A DNA stretch of 64,000 nucleotides from Sutcliffiella rhizosphaerae (GTDB lineage: Bacteria > Bacillota > Bacilli > Bacillales > Bacillaceae_I), in the NCBI RefSeq assembly GCF_917563925.1, contig NZ_CAKJTJ010000015.1:29853-93852 (forward strand), given 5' to 3'. This document shows, one piece after another, positions 26,988 through 36,592 of this stretch. A program made the position numbers and the translations under genes. How positions within the stretch are numbered: the first letter of the stretch is position 1; every line of letters starts with the position of its first letter. The notes under the pieces were generated by a model. The model saw only the letters and a list, made by a program, of their open reading frames with translations, searched no databases and was not told the origin of the DNA.

Positions 26988-28499
26988 TTAATCAGCTCCT
27001 TTAGGCTCCACTTCACTGAAATATTGCTTGACGATATTTTCTAGACGTGATGGTAGTTGCATTCTTTCCAATGCTTCCCGATTGGTCCTTTCGTAAGAGG
27101 AGTATATTTCCTCATAAGGCCGTGCTACTCCCTTTAATGTTGGAGAATCAGGAGCATCCTCATATTCAGACTCACCTTCTCCTGTTTGCCCTCCATCGGA
27201 TTCCGTGTGATTATTTCCATCAATATGAGAAGGAACAGTAAAACTTTGCTCGCCAACCCCTGTCCCAGCTCCTTGTCCACCACCTTGACCCTGACCTTGA
27301 CCTTGACCCTGGCCTTGACCCTGGCCTTGACCCTGGCCTTGACCTTGACCTTGGCCTTGCCCCTGACCTTGTCCTTGTCCTTGTCCTTGTCCTTGGCCTT
27401 GACTTTGGGAAGATTGATTGGTATTTGACAAGCTTAATTTAGATGGATCCAAACTCGCTGCCGTCATGTTATTATACATACTAATAGATGCTTGATGGAG
27501 CAAATCATGCATTTGCTCCATACTAGAAAGACTCTCCAATTCTTTAAAAAGGTTTTCAAGTTCTTCCAGCATTGCCGCTAGTTCTTCTTCCAGTAATTTA
27601 TCTAAATCAATCTCTTGATCGGCCAATAATTCTTCAATTAGCTCTTCTATTTCATCTTTTTCATCCTTTGAAAGATTTTCAAGTCGCGAATCCATATCAT
27701 TTAATTTTTTTTCCAGTTCTTCAAAATTTCCATCTAGAAAAAGGTTCGCCAAAGAATTTTCAGGTTGGTCTTTGGCAAGTTTTTTTAATTCCTCTTCTTT
27801 CTCCTTCAATTCTTGAAGCTTCTCATTTAACTCATTTTCTTTTTTCATCAGTTCTTGTAATACTTCGTCTGCATTCACTTTATCTTGAAGTTCTTTTAAC
27901 TCTTCCAGCTCTTCTTTTAATCCTTTATCCTCTTTAAGATTTTCTGCTTCTTTTTGTAAATCATCTACCGTTTCACTTATTATTTCTCGTTCTTTTTCTA
28001 CTGCCTGCGCTTCTTCCATCCTGCTGTTAGGGAACAGAATTGAGCCAATGGCAAGGCAGACTGTCAAAAAAGAGGTAAGGATTAATTTAGGATAAAAGTG
28101 AGGAAGCTTTGCAGTTTTGATAATATCTTCTTTAGCTTGCAATTTTGAAACGGTATCTTTACGTTGAAGTTGTGCGACTAAGGAAGTATCTTCCACATAA
28201 TTTAATGTTGTTGTTAACCTGTCTTCTTCTAAAAAACGATCGGAAAATCTCGCAGCATCCCAAGTGGAGGGAAGTTTTCGCAAATAGAACAATATGGCAA
28301 CAGTAAAAACTACTCCACATGTCCAATAAGCCTTTTCCAATAAATATGGAGTAACTATTATTCTTGCGATTACCATTACCATCAAGAACGAAATACTTGC
28401 TGCCATTAAAGCAACTTGAGCCTGTTTTGAGAGCTTTTGATACCTCAATTTCTTTCTGATTGAAAGCAGAAAACGAATAATTCTATCTTTTTCACTCAT
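26988..28499 (-). CDS. Coiled-coil membrane protein with Gln-Gly repeat tract
   Basis: 503 residues. Three hydrophobic helices (29-50, 58-73, 138-157) precede a 150-residue acidic coiled coil (about 165-325, rich in EEL/KEL heptads), then about 19 QG dipeptides (367-404), a Gly-rich link and a conserved-looking end (ATG-proximal half cytoplasmic by charge; topology inferred). It resembles the DUF4175-type proteins found in vWA/MoxR operons. The tract may be a flexible, variable-length spacer. It starts eight bases after the permease gene with AAAGGAT upstream. Function unknown. Confidence 0.7.
   Translation of the reverse strand: MSEKDRIIRFLLSIRKKLRYQKLSKQAQVALMAASISFLMVMVIARIIVTPYLLEKAYWTCGVVFTVAILFYLRKLPSTWDAARFSDRFLEEDRLTTTLNYVEDTSLVAQLQRKDTVSKLQAKEDIIKTAKLPHFYPKLILTSFLTVCLAIGSILFPNSRMEEAQAVEKEREIISETVDDLQKEAENLKEDKGLKEELEELKELQDKVNADEVLQELMKKENELNEKLQELKEKEEELKKLAKDQPENSLANLFLDGNFEELEKKLNDMDSRLENLSKDEKDEIEELIEELLADQEIDLDKLLEEELAAMLEELENLFKELESLSSMEQMHDLLHQASISMYNNMTAASLDPSKLSLSNTNQSSQSQGQGQGQGQGQGQGQGQGQGQGQGQGQGQGQGQGQGQGQGGGQGAGTGVGEQSFTVPSHIDGNNHTESDGGQTGEGESEYEDAPDSPTLKGVARPYEEIYSSYERTNREALERMQLPSRLENIVKQYFSEVEPKGAD
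27285..27401. repeat. Simple-sequence repeat coding for (Gln-Gly)n
   Basis: About 19 tandem 6-bp units, CAAGGn on the minus strand (variants CAAGGC, CAAGGT, CAGGGT), inside the 503-residue protein. Units are imperfect at third positions, so it is a fixed repeat with synonymous drift that still could expand or contract in frame. Confidence 0.9.
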
Positions 28500-28507
28500 A
28501 GATACAT

Positions 28508-29353
28508 CTATCCTTTTCTTGGCTTCATATTTGGTCGTAGCTTTTTAATGCTAAGTAATATTAGTAAAACTGTAATTATACTAAAGGAAATAATCATCCC
28601 GATTCCTAAATGAGTATTAATTCCTGTGATGCTTGTAAGCTCCATTGCTGCATAAGGTTCAAACAAGGCAAGTAAAACGCCAAATGGGTTGAACATTGCG
28701 ACAAAGTAAGGAAGTGGATTTTGTTGTGGGCCTGTTGCTCCGTATTGTGTAAAATTTATCATAAAAACTGTAATAATCGCTGTTCCCGCCGCTAAGAAGA
28801 ATGCTACTCCATACGTACATACCATAGCAACAATTGTTTTTCTAATCAAAGTAGAGAAAAAGACTCCTATACTTCCTAAGGTGACCATCGTCAATAAATA
28901 TAAACCGAACGTAAGTAGTAAAAGCTTCGGAGAGATTCCTCCAAATAAAAAGACAATACTATACAGTGGCAAGCTAGAAATAACAATTAATAGTAGAAAT
29001 GACAAAGATGAAACGAGTTTACTGATAATAATACTTGCCGAAGACTGTTGAGTTGTAAGTAGTATATTTAAAGTTTGTTTCTCTCGCTCACTGCTTATTA
29101 TTCCAGCAGTTAGTCCTGGGGTCATGAAGAATATCAATGCTAGTTGGACAAAGGCTAAAATCATAAACATGTTCTTACTGTTTTCTGGTCGGAACATTCC
29201 CATTGATTGATACCTTGTCTCCATATAGATATAAAATAGTGCAATTAATCCTAAAACACCAAGGTAAAACAATATCCCTAAATAGCTTTTAAAGCTTCGG
29301 AATCTAAGTTTAAATTCTTTATTAAGCATTGGGTTTATTATTTGTGCTTTCAT
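28508..29353 (-). CDS. ABC-2-type transporter permease
   Basis: 281 residues with six membrane helices, for example LGILFYLGVLGLIALFYIYM, MILAFVQLALIFFMTPGLTAGIIS, LLLIVISSLPLYSIVFLF and IGMIISFSIITVLLILLSI. The segment GIISSEREKQTLNILLTTQQSS between helices two and three is the typical ABC-2 cytoplasmic coupling element. It works with the ATPase encoded just upstream, whose stop overlaps its start (TAATG). Substrate unknown. Confidence 0.88.
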   Translation of the reverse strand: MKAQIINPMLNKEFKLRFRSFKSYLGILFYLGVLGLIALFYIYMETRYQSMGMFRPENSKNMFMILAFVQLALIFFMTPGLTAGIISSEREKQTLNILLTTQQSSASIIISKLVSSLSFLLLIVISSLPLYSIVFLFGGISPKLLLLTFGLYLLTMVTLGSIGVFFSTLIRKTIVAMVCTYGVAFFLAAGTAIITVFMINFTQYGATGPQQNPLPYFVAMFNPFGVLLALFEPYAAMELTSITGINTHLGIGMIISFSIITVLLILLSIKKLRPNMKPRKG

Positions 29354-30285
29354 TATTCCACACCCTTTGTAATTTCTAAAAAGATGTCTTCTAAATTGGA
29401 CTCTTCCTGACTCAAACTAAGAATTTTTACACCTGCATCCAATGCGTCTTTAAGGAGGTTCACTTGTTCCTCATCTGTTCCCGCGTAGGAGAACGATAGA
29501 AGATTTTCTTTTTGTTCACTAACTTGTAAGTTAGTGATTTTCGGATTATCCTCGAAGTAAGCAAAGGCGGTTTCAATATTTTGATATATTAATACACGTA
29601 AAACTTTGTTGGCTTGTAGCTGCTTATGAATCTCTTCTACTCGACCTGTTGCTACTAACTTTCCTCCATTGATTACACCTATTTCATCGCACATTTCTGC
29701 TAATTCCGGAAGTATATGAGAAGAAATCATAATGGTTTTCCCCATACTTTTTAATTCCCGAAGAATTTCTCGCATTTCGATTCTTGCTCTTGGATCTAAT
29801 CCAGATGCTGGTTCATCTAATATTAATACTTCTGGGTCATGAATAAGTGCTCTTGCAAGGCAAAGTCTTTGTTTCATTCCTCTAGATAATACATCGACAT
29901 AGGTATCTTTCTTTTCTGTAAGGTTGACAAGCTCTAGTAGTTGCGGAATAAGCTTTTGTCTTTCATCGTATGATATACCGTAACTCGCCCCATAAAAATC
30001 AAGGTATTCATCTGTTTTAAACTGATCATAAACTCCAAAAAAATCTGGCATATAACCGATAAATTTACGTACCATTTTTGGATTTTTCGTCACATCAAAA
30101 CCGTTTATTAAAGCTGTGCCAGATGTCGGAGCTAGTAGTGTGGAAAGAATGGAAAAGGTTGTCGACTTTCCAGCACCGTTATGCCCGACAAATCCAAACA
30201 CTGTACCCTTGTTAACTTTTAAATTTAATGAATCCAATGCAGTGAATTTACCGTATTTCTTAGTAAGATTTATCGTTTCAATCAT
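29353..30285 (-). CDS. ABC-2 transporter ATP-binding protein
   Basis: 310 residues. Walker A GHNGAGKS (about 34-41), signature LSRGMKQRL, Walker B VLILDEPASGLDP and the H-loop SSHILPEL are all present; the C-terminal 90 residues are the extension common in ABC-2 exporters. The gene begins with ATGA overlapping the stop of the preceding gene and has GGGAGAG upstream. Together with the permease it likely moves a substrate out of the cell or extracts a lipid or protein. Confidence 0.92.
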   Translation of the reverse strand: MIETINLTKKYGKFTALDSLNLKVNKGTVFGFVGHNGAGKSTTFSILSTLLAPTSGTALINGFDVTKNPKMVRKFIGYMPDFFGVYDQFKTDEYLDFYGASYGISYDERQKLIPQLLELVNLTEKKDTYVDVLSRGMKQRLCLARALIHDPEVLILDEPASGLDPRARIEMREILRELKSMGKTIMISSHILPELAEMCDEIGVINGGKLVATGRVEEIHKQLQANKVLRVLIYQNIETAFAYFEDNPKITNLQVSEQKENLLSFSYAGTDEEQVNLLKDALDAGVKILSLSQEESNLEDIFLEITKGVE

Positions 30286-32720
30286 TCTTTTATCTCTCCC
30301 TCAACCTGAATCCCAGGTACTTGAATATCACTATCCATATTAGAAACCTGAAGTGATAAATCAATGGTACCTTGCTCACTAATATAATGTTTTAGCTTAT
30401 TTTCAAGCGTTATTGTCGGCTTGTTATCCAGTGGTTCCAATTCGTTAGTGGAATGGTTGTAAATAAAATATTCTACTTCCATATTTCTTGAACGTAGCTT
30501 TAATTGAATTCCTTGGATATCGTCTTTCGTGAGATCAATCATGTCAGGAAGTGTATAAGATAACGTGAATGTGCCATTGCTTGTATAAACGTACTGTTCT
30601 CCGAAATCAAGACCATTATGATGAATACTTCCGTTTGAACCTTCCGCAACTGAAATGCTCTTATTCATACTTTCTTCTGTAAAACTGAAGCTCCCTCCAC
30701 CGATATTATTAATTTCAATTGGTAATACCACTAAGTTGATTGCATTTGGATTGACTGATTTCCCATTCACTTTTGTACCAAGAATATCCTCTGAAACATA
30801 ACCGACCAATACAGGGTGATCAGATATAGACAAAAGATCCTTTTTATACATCAACAAATCTAGCAATTGGAATTTTTTGAATTTATCTAATTCCTCTTTC
30901 TCCACTTTATTTCCACTTGGCCCATAATGGTTATAGCTTGTAAAACCAGGGAATGCTTTCGCTGCAGCGTTCATCTGTGGTGATGTCAGAGCATTGGCAA
31001 TATTACCCTTGGCTATCTCATAATCAACCTCGACTGATTCTCCGGCTTTTATGATTCCCAGACTATGAGAGTTGCTACCAGAAAGAATAAAGACATCTGT
31101 TAACTCATAGCTGAGCTGATTAGAAATAGTTCCTTGTACCTTTCCATCCTTAACAAAAATGTCATAATCTATTTTTCCTAAAGAAGCACTATTTATGGTA
31201 CCAATACTGGATCTTATGGACCAATATTCGACATCTTTGTAAGTTATGTCAGTCCCAACGACACCGGAATTAATGTATGCATAATGTTTTTTAAGATCTA
31301 TATTGTCATTGTATCCAAAAGTTATCGGAAACAAAGACGCCACTTTATCTGTTGAAACCAGATAATCTCCACCACTATTTGTTAGTATTGTAGAAGAGCC
31401 ATAACCTGATGCTGCTCCTATTTCATTATCAAGAAGAAGCACGCTTGCTTCATTGACTTGAGTCCCAGAGATTCTATCCTTAGCACCTACTCCAAATACA
31501 GTGATACTTGTTAAAATAGCAATAGAAGGAATGATCCACCATGAATGTTCTCTTTTATCCATTTTTCTTAGAGCTAAGTAGAGAACTGGAATTAATATAA
31601 TTAGGTAGAAGATAAATGCCGAAATTAACAACGGAACTGATACTATCGACCCAGGAAACGCCTCACTGACAGGAGTTAGTTGATGGGACAATTCTTCCAT
31701 AATAGGCTGGCGGTATGAATTAGGCGACTTGGAGGAAATTTTTTGCAAAACGCTACTCCACCATTTATTTCCTTCAGACCATTCAGCCCATTGAGGAGAT
31801 GAAAGATTACTTGTAATTTGAGTGACGTATCCAGTTCCTACTTTATTTACTAGTGTAATAGGTGTATCGTTATCTTTTGTTAAAATGTTGGAGTCATTTT
31901 GTAAAAGCTCCCCTGTGAAGATTGGAATATTTGGGAACCTGCTATCTTCATTCAATTCTTTGATCGTTGTTTCCGTTTTAGGAGCCATTAAAAGAAAATC
32001 ACTTAGATTCCCAAGATCCTGTCCAATGCCCACTTTCGTATCATATACTAGGGAACCCCCATTTTTTACCCAGGACTTGATTGCATTTTGTTGATTTTCT
32101 GTCAAAGTTGCCAATGAGAAATCATGAACAAGGAGAATATCAAACATTTCCAGCCCGTATGACTCTGTAGAAATATGATGACTATCGACATTTAGTAATT
32201 CCATACTTTCGTTATGAAATTTATAAAGTTTCAAATAATTTACCGCATCATGTTTATTGCTCAATACTCCCAGAACAACTCGATTATCTCCAATAAATCT
32301 TGGTTTACTATTTGCATTGCCACTTAATTTAACTTCTTTGCCTTTTTCCACGCCACCTTCATAGAAACTGACGAAATTATTAGAAGTTCCTGTATTATTA
32401 TATGAGTAATAATCAGAGCTTCCTTTAATCGCTAATTCGATTGTTTTTGTCCCACCAGCTTCCAATTCCATGGGCACAACATAACTCCCAGCCATATTAT
32501 AAGTAGGATTGGAAAAGACCACGAAATCCCCTTTTACATCTTCTCCCTTGTTTGCTACTTCAATGCGGATGGTATGACCTTTACTCATCTGTACTTTATT
32601 TTCTACTCCATACTCCACTTTCACTTCTAGAGATGCAGCAGCACTTGCCCCAGATGGATAGAAAAAATATCCTAATAACATGAATAATAGTAAGATTTTC
32701 ACCTGCGCGAATGCTTTCAC
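30282..32720 (-). CDS. Exported membrane protein with GATase-like region, first gene of the vWA operon
   Basis: 812 residues. Signal peptide (1-27, ending ASA), a beta-sandwich domain (30-135), a GATase/DUF4350-like region (about 145-300; VLGVLSNKHDAVNYLKL, FDILLVHDF, IKSWVKNGGSLVYD), two membrane helices (361-384 and 395-412) and a large second extracellular domain (about 420-812). The arrangement recalls GldG-like auxiliary proteins of ABC exporters, but this is inference. It starts with GTG behind GGGGGAAAGAAC and is driven by the ECF-type promoter 56 bases upstream. Confidence 0.75.
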   Translation of the reverse strand: MKAFAQVKILLLFMLLGYFFYPSGASAAASLEVKVEYGVENKVQMSKGHTIRIEVANKGEDVKGDFVVFSNPTYNMAGSYVVPMELEAGGTKTIELAIKGSSDYYSYNNTGTSNNFVSFYEGGVEKGKEVKLSGNANSKPRFIGDNRVVLGVLSNKHDAVNYLKLYKFHNESMELLNVDSHHISTESYGLEMFDILLVHDFSLATLTENQQNAIKSWVKNGGSLVYDTKVGIGQDLGNLSDFLLMAPKTETTIKELNEDSRFPNIPIFTGELLQNDSNILTKDNDTPITLVNKVGTGYVTQITSNLSSPQWAEWSEGNKWWSSVLQKISSKSPNSYRQPIMEELSHQLTPVSEAFPGSIVSVPLLISAFIFYLIILIPVLYLALRKMDKREHSWWIIPSIAILTSITVFGVGAKDRISGTQVNEASVLLLDNEIGAASGYGSSTILTNSGGDYLVSTDKVASLFPITFGYNDNIDLKKHYAYINSGVVGTDITYKDVEYWSIRSSIGTINSASLGKIDYDIFVKDGKVQGTISNQLSYELTDVFILSGSNSHSLGIIKAGESVEVDYEIAKGNIANALTSPQMNAAAKAFPGFTSYNHYGPSGNKVEKEELDKFKKFQLLDLLMYKKDLLSISDHPVLVGYVSEDILGTKVNGKSVNPNAINLVVLPIEINNIGGGSFSFTEESMNKSISVAEGSNGSIHHNGLDFGEQYVYTSNGTFTLSYTLPDMIDLTKDDIQGIQLKLRSRNMEVEYFIYNHSTNELEPLDNKPTITLENKLKHYISEQGTIDLSLQVSNMDSDIQVPGIQVEGEIKE

Positions 32721-32775
32721 GTTCTTTCCCCCTAAGCTCTCAATAACTTTCTATTTTTGTAAAATAACTATATCT

Positions 32776-32804
32776 TAGACGTAAGGGAATAGGAAAAAGT
32801 TTCA
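32776..32804 (-). promoter_or_regulatory. ECF-sigma promoter of the vWA/MoxR/ABC operon
   Basis: Minus strand: TGAAAC (32799-32804), a 17-bp spacer and CGTCTA (32776-32781), followed by A-rich sequence. This is the consensus of the B. subtilis extracytoplasmic-function sigma factors (SigM/SigW/SigX group: TGAAAC-N16/17-CGT(C/A)TA). The CGTC form is favoured by SigM/SigX-like factors. Start of transcription is expected near 32768, giving a 47-base leader. Confidence 0.85.
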
Positions 32805-32809
32805 AGAAA

Positions 32810-32842
32810 TAAAAAAAGAAAGGAAAAATTGTTCCTTTCCTT
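32810..32842 (-). terminator. Terminator of the germination operon
   Basis: Minus strand: GAAAGGAA and TTTCCTTTC pair around CAATT and run into seven T residues, 15 bases after the gerC stop. It insulates the ger operon from the vWA operon. Confidence 0.85.
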
Positions 32843-32856
32843 TGCGGAGTATGAAG

Positions 32857-33981
32857 TTAATCCATAACTCCTGTACGTAAAATTTCTATATTGACATTAA
32901 TGTTTATTTTCGCATTTTGATAATGCTCTTTCCAATCTTCCATTTTAAAGGCTTTGTAACCTACTTTTGCACGATAATTATTGCCAAATCCAACAGGGTC
33001 TGATTTCATTTCCTGTAATTTTTTTATGAGTTGTTCCATATTGCGTTTCATTGTCTTGCCAATTTCCTTTTCGATTTTCCTAATGGCTGCAGGGTTCCCC
33101 AAATCATAATTTTCTGTAATTTCCTGCATCCTAGTCTTAATAATAAGGTCTACATTAAATTCCGGACCTTCCAAATTATCTAACTCAATATTTATATCAC
33201 TTCGTAAATGATCCAATGAAACAAATAGATTACCTTCATCCTCATTATTATTTTTAATAATATACTTCTTCACATTTTCTTTAGGAATACCTATTTCTAC
33301 ATTTCCGGCATGATAGGGGTCCAAAAATAATTTTAAGTAAAATGCTTCTTCATTATTTATACTTCCGACAACTTTATCAAAATAAAATATTGCCATCCCA
33401 TCAATGACGATGGTATTATCTCTAAAATTGATTAACGGAAGAATGGGATCCTTTCCTTCCGAGTAATAAGCTTGCATGAATTCATGTAAGGTTGGGGATA
33501 TCAATGATTCTGCTCTTACATTTTGACCAATGAGATTATAGAGAAATGTTCCTGCATTGGATATATCAATCGATTCTTGAGAGAGTGATAGGAGTTCTTC
33601 AGCTGGAATCTCACTAACAGAAAGATAAGACATTGTTCCAATTTCTGAATCTCTCGATAAAGTATCTATAGTAGAGATTATGCCTTCTTCTGCAAGCTCT
33701 CTACCATAAATGGCTACTCTTAACTGACCCGACACTAGTTTTTTACTTGATGATAAGTTTTCTTTATACCTAATGCCTTTACTTGTTTTTGAAGTTGCTG
33801 TCACCATCTTCGTATTTGAAGGATGCAATGGGTCAAACTCATAATAAATAATTGTTCCTTTTAACTGGTTCTCCTCTTTGTCATATCCAATAGCAGTGAC
33901 TAGTCCGAGTTCCTCCAGTGGCTTTTGTTGAACACAACTGGTTAATAGCAACACTAGGAGTATACAAGTCCATCTTTTCAC
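32857..33981 (-). CDS. Ger(x)C-family germinant receptor lipoprotein
   Basis: About 374 residues. Signal peptide KRWTCILLVLLLTSC with lipobox Cys, then the GerAC fold (ELGLVTAIGYDKEENQL, SGQLRVAIYGRELAEEGI, and the C-terminal KMEDWKEHYQNAKINI). C subunits of the germinant receptor sit on the outer face of the spore inner membrane. The GTG at 33981 has six G residues seven bases upstream and overlaps the gerB stop as GTGA. Third gene of the A-B-C operon. Confidence 0.88.
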   Translation of the reverse strand: MKRWTCILLVLLLTSCVQQKPLEELGLVTAIGYDKEENQLKGTIIYYEFDPLHPSNTKMVTATSKTSKGIRYKENLSSSKKLVSGQLRVAIYGRELAEEGIISTIDTLSRDSEIGTMSYLSVSEIPAEELLSLSQESIDISNAGTFLYNLIGQNVRAESLISPTLHEFMQAYYSEGKDPILPLINFRDNTIVIDGMAIFYFDKVVGSINNEEAFYLKLFLDPYHAGNVEIGIPKENVKKYIIKNNNEDEGNLFVSLDHLRSDINIELDNLEGPEFNVDLIIKTRMQEITENYDLGNPAAIRKIEKEIGKTMKRNMEQLIKKLQEMKSDPVGFGNNYRAKVGYKAFKMEDWKEHYQNAKININVNIEILRTGVMD

Positions 33982-35087
33982 CCTTGTTCCCCCCTTTTCT
34001 TCCACAAACTTCGGATAAAAACAATAAATGCAAGTAAAATAGAGTATACAAAAATCATATAAAAACCAAATACTCCAACGTTATCAACCAATTCATTAAT
34101 AATTATCCTTTTTTGAAAAAACGCAGTACTCAAGATAAGAATTACCGAACAGATAATTACTAACTTTTTCTGGCGTACTTTGAATACTCTTTTAAGTCCT
34201 TTGGATACAGCCCAAAGCATAAACAGCGTATTAGGTAGAATGATGACCAACCAAATAGAAACGGCCAAAAACTCAAATCGTTCTAAATTAGGGAACTGGA
34301 TAATCTTAAACATGGATAATGTTGCCCATATCGTTTTTTCTAGCTGTTCTCCGCTATAGTACCCAATGGCAACAAAAGTTACAGCTAATACGAGAAGAAA
34401 TGTAAAAAAAACTGCCATTTGCGAATAAAAATGCACCTTCTTTTTTTCACGAATATACGGGTATACGAAATATAGTATCTCTACACCTAACACTGTAAAG
34501 GAGGTTTTATACGCACCTCGCAACAGTTCTGGAATGGAAGCTTCCATTATCGGAAAAAAATTGGTCCAGTCAATATATCTTAAAGGTACTACTAGCATAA
34601 GTCCGAGCCATATTGTTAGAAAAAAACCTAGGAAGCTAACTCCAACTATTGTTTTTATTCCCCCAAATACACCATATATGGTGACAAGTAAAAGAATGGT
34701 TACTATCGCCCATGTTTCTAAATCAGGAAAGACCCACGCTTGTATGATTTCGGTATAGTTAAGGATGATGGACAATAATCCAGCAAATACATACATTACT
34801 ACCAGTAAATTAAAAATATTCCCTACCCATTTCCCAAATAATGCTATATGTATTTCAAATAGGTCTTTGTTTTGGAAAGTATTAAGTATGTAGCAAATGG
34901 ATGCCACAATAATAGCCATTCCAACGTAACTTATGAAAATGGAAATCCAGGCATCTTGCCTGGATTCCAAATAGATAATCCGCTGAACACCTGCTATTCC
35001 CACCCCTGTTTGATTGGATTGCACGATAAAAAACGTTAAATACGCAGAAAAAAAAATCTTTTGGTTAGAAGTAGTAGAGTTACTCAT
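33978..35087 (-). CDS. GerB-family germinant receptor permease subunit
   Basis: 369 residues with about ten membrane helices, APC-superfamily fold (endospore germination permease). SNQKIFFSAYLTFFIVQSNQTGVGIAGVQRIIY is the typical N-terminus and EASIPELLRGAYKTSFTVLGVEILYF is a conserved internal stretch. B subunits bind the germinant, but specificity cannot be read from sequence. AGGGTG lies seven bases upstream, ten bases after gerA. Confidence 0.88.
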   Translation of the reverse strand: MSNSTTSNQKIFFSAYLTFFIVQSNQTGVGIAGVQRIIYLESRQDAWISIFISYVGMAIIVASICYILNTFQNKDLFEIHIALFGKWVGNIFNLLVVMYVFAGLLSIILNYTEIIQAWVFPDLETWAIVTILLLVTIYGVFGGIKTIVGVSFLGFFLTIWLGLMLVVPLRYIDWTNFFPIMEASIPELLRGAYKTSFTVLGVEILYFVYPYIREKKKVHFYSQMAVFFTFLLVLAVTFVAIGYYSGEQLEKTIWATLSMFKIIQFPNLERFEFLAVSIWLVIILPNTLFMLWAVSKGLKRVFKVRQKKLVIICSVILILSTAFFQKRIIINELVDNVGVFGFYMIFVYSILLAFIVFIRSLWKKRGEQG

Positions 35088-35097
35088 TATCTACACC

Positions 35098-36570
35098 CTA
35101 TTCATCTATGTCTTTTGTAGGTACCTGTCGAGAAGAAAAAAAGTTTTGTTTATTTGTGTTCTTCCTAAGTAATCCGGTAGGGACACGGACAATTGTATTT
35201 AATGCATGGTGAAAATTAAATGGATAAACCGGTTGCAGATATGGTTTACCTACACTAGTAAGTCTTATTAAGTGAATCAAAAGGAAACATAAACCTAAGG
35301 CAATGCCTATTCCACCATATAAACCAGCAAGTATCAGCATCGGAAACCTAGTAATTCGAACTGCAGTTCCCATTAAATAACTCGGTGCGGTAAACGATCC
35401 TAGCGCACTTAAAGCAACAACAATGATAAGAATGTTACTAGTAAAGCCAGCTTCGACTGCAGCTTGTCCTAAAACAATACCACCAACGATACCCATGGTC
35501 TGTCCCACTTTAGTCGGAAGCCTTGCTCCTGCTTCACGTAAAAGTTCAATCATTATTTCTAATATCAAAGCCTCAAATATTGGTGTAAATGGTACTTTAG
35601 ATCGTGATTCTCCCAATGATACTAACAGTGTAGAGGGAATCATTTCATAATGGTAAGTAATTATTGCTACATAAGCGGGTGTTAATATTATGGAAAGAAA
35701 AATGGTCATATAACGTAAGAAACGGATAAAACTCCCCATATTCCAACGCATATATACATCCTCAGTTGATTCGAAAAAATTAAAAAATGAAGCAGGTCCT
35801 AACAATACCATCGGACTTCTATCAACAAAAACCGCAACCATACCACGTTCTACGCTATAGGTTACTCGATCAGGCAGTTCTGTTTGTACAAACTGGGGAA
35901 AAATAGAATAACTGTTATCATCGATTAATTGTGCTAATACAGATGTATCCAATATATCGTTAACTTTTAATGTACTTATTTTCTTCTTAATGTCCTCTAC
36001 TGCTTGCTTATCTGCTAAATCGTTTAAATACACGATTCTAATTTCAGTTTCATTTTTCGTGCCAACCGTTAATTTTTCAGTACAAAGATTGGTCGAAAGT
36101 ATATTCTGTCTAATGATACTTATATTAGTACTTAAGGATTCGGTAAAACTAATCTTCGGTCCAAAAACGAGGGACTCGGTTTCTGCTTTTTCCAGCCCTC
36201 TTTCCACTTTCTTACTTACATTTATAAGAACTCCTGTACTTGTTTGGTCACTAGTTATGTAAAGATACCCATCTAATATGTATTGAATTGCATCCTCTCT
36301 ATTAGTAACAGGAGATACTTGAGTAGTAGGTAAATTCCCACTAAATTCATCAGAACCTAAAAGATGTTCTACAGGAGAATCAATTATTGCAGGCATTATC
36401 GACTGATTGATAACGTTGTAATCTACCAAGTTCTTCAAATAAATAAAAAGAAATTTACGCTTTTCTTGATTCAGTTCATAGAAATACAAATCAGGACTAT
36501 GGTGAAACGCTTCCTGAAAATATGTTTTCATTTCTTCTAAATCGTAATGAGGAACATTTTCTTTTTTCAT
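35098..36570 (-). CDS. GerA-family germinant receptor subunit A
   Basis: About 490 residues: a hydrophilic N-terminal half (about 1-290) and then four to five membrane helices. Conserved GerA segments include YLNDLADKQAVEDIKKKI, FPQFVQTELPDRV, EALILEIMIELLREAGARLP and VGIVGGIVLGQAAVEAG. A subunits form the ion-channel core of the receptor. ATG at 36570 behind GGGGTGG; preceded by a sigma-G-like promoter. First gene of a complete receptor operon. Confidence 0.9.
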   Translation of the reverse strand: MKKENVPHYDLEEMKTYFQEAFHHSPDLYFYELNQEKRKFLFIYLKNLVDYNVINQSIMPAIIDSPVEHLLGSDEFSGNLPTTQVSPVTNREDAIQYILDGYLYITSDQTSTGVLINVSKKVERGLEKAETESLVFGPKISFTESLSTNISIIRQNILSTNLCTEKLTVGTKNETEIRIVYLNDLADKQAVEDIKKKISTLKVNDILDTSVLAQLIDDNSYSIFPQFVQTELPDRVTYSVERGMVAVFVDRSPMVLLGPASFFNFFESTEDVYMRWNMGSFIRFLRYMTIFLSIILTPAYVAIITYHYEMIPSTLLVSLGESRSKVPFTPIFEALILEIMIELLREAGARLPTKVGQTMGIVGGIVLGQAAVEAGFTSNILIIVVALSALGSFTAPSYLMGTAVRITRFPMLILAGLYGGIGIALGLCFLLIHLIRLTSVGKPYLQPVYPFNFHHALNTIVRVPTGLLRKNTNKQNFFSSRQVPTKDIDE

Positions 36571-36592
36571 TTCCACCACCCCAGTGATTTAT

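Noticed and set aside
27285..27401. Tandem repeat as a possible CRISPR array
   Set aside because: Units are 6 bp without spacers and are in frame within a gene.
27186..27428. Frame coding TLTLTL repeats opposite the Gln-Gly tract
   Set aside because: It is only the other strand of the hexanucleotide repeat; the minus-strand gene has the operon context.
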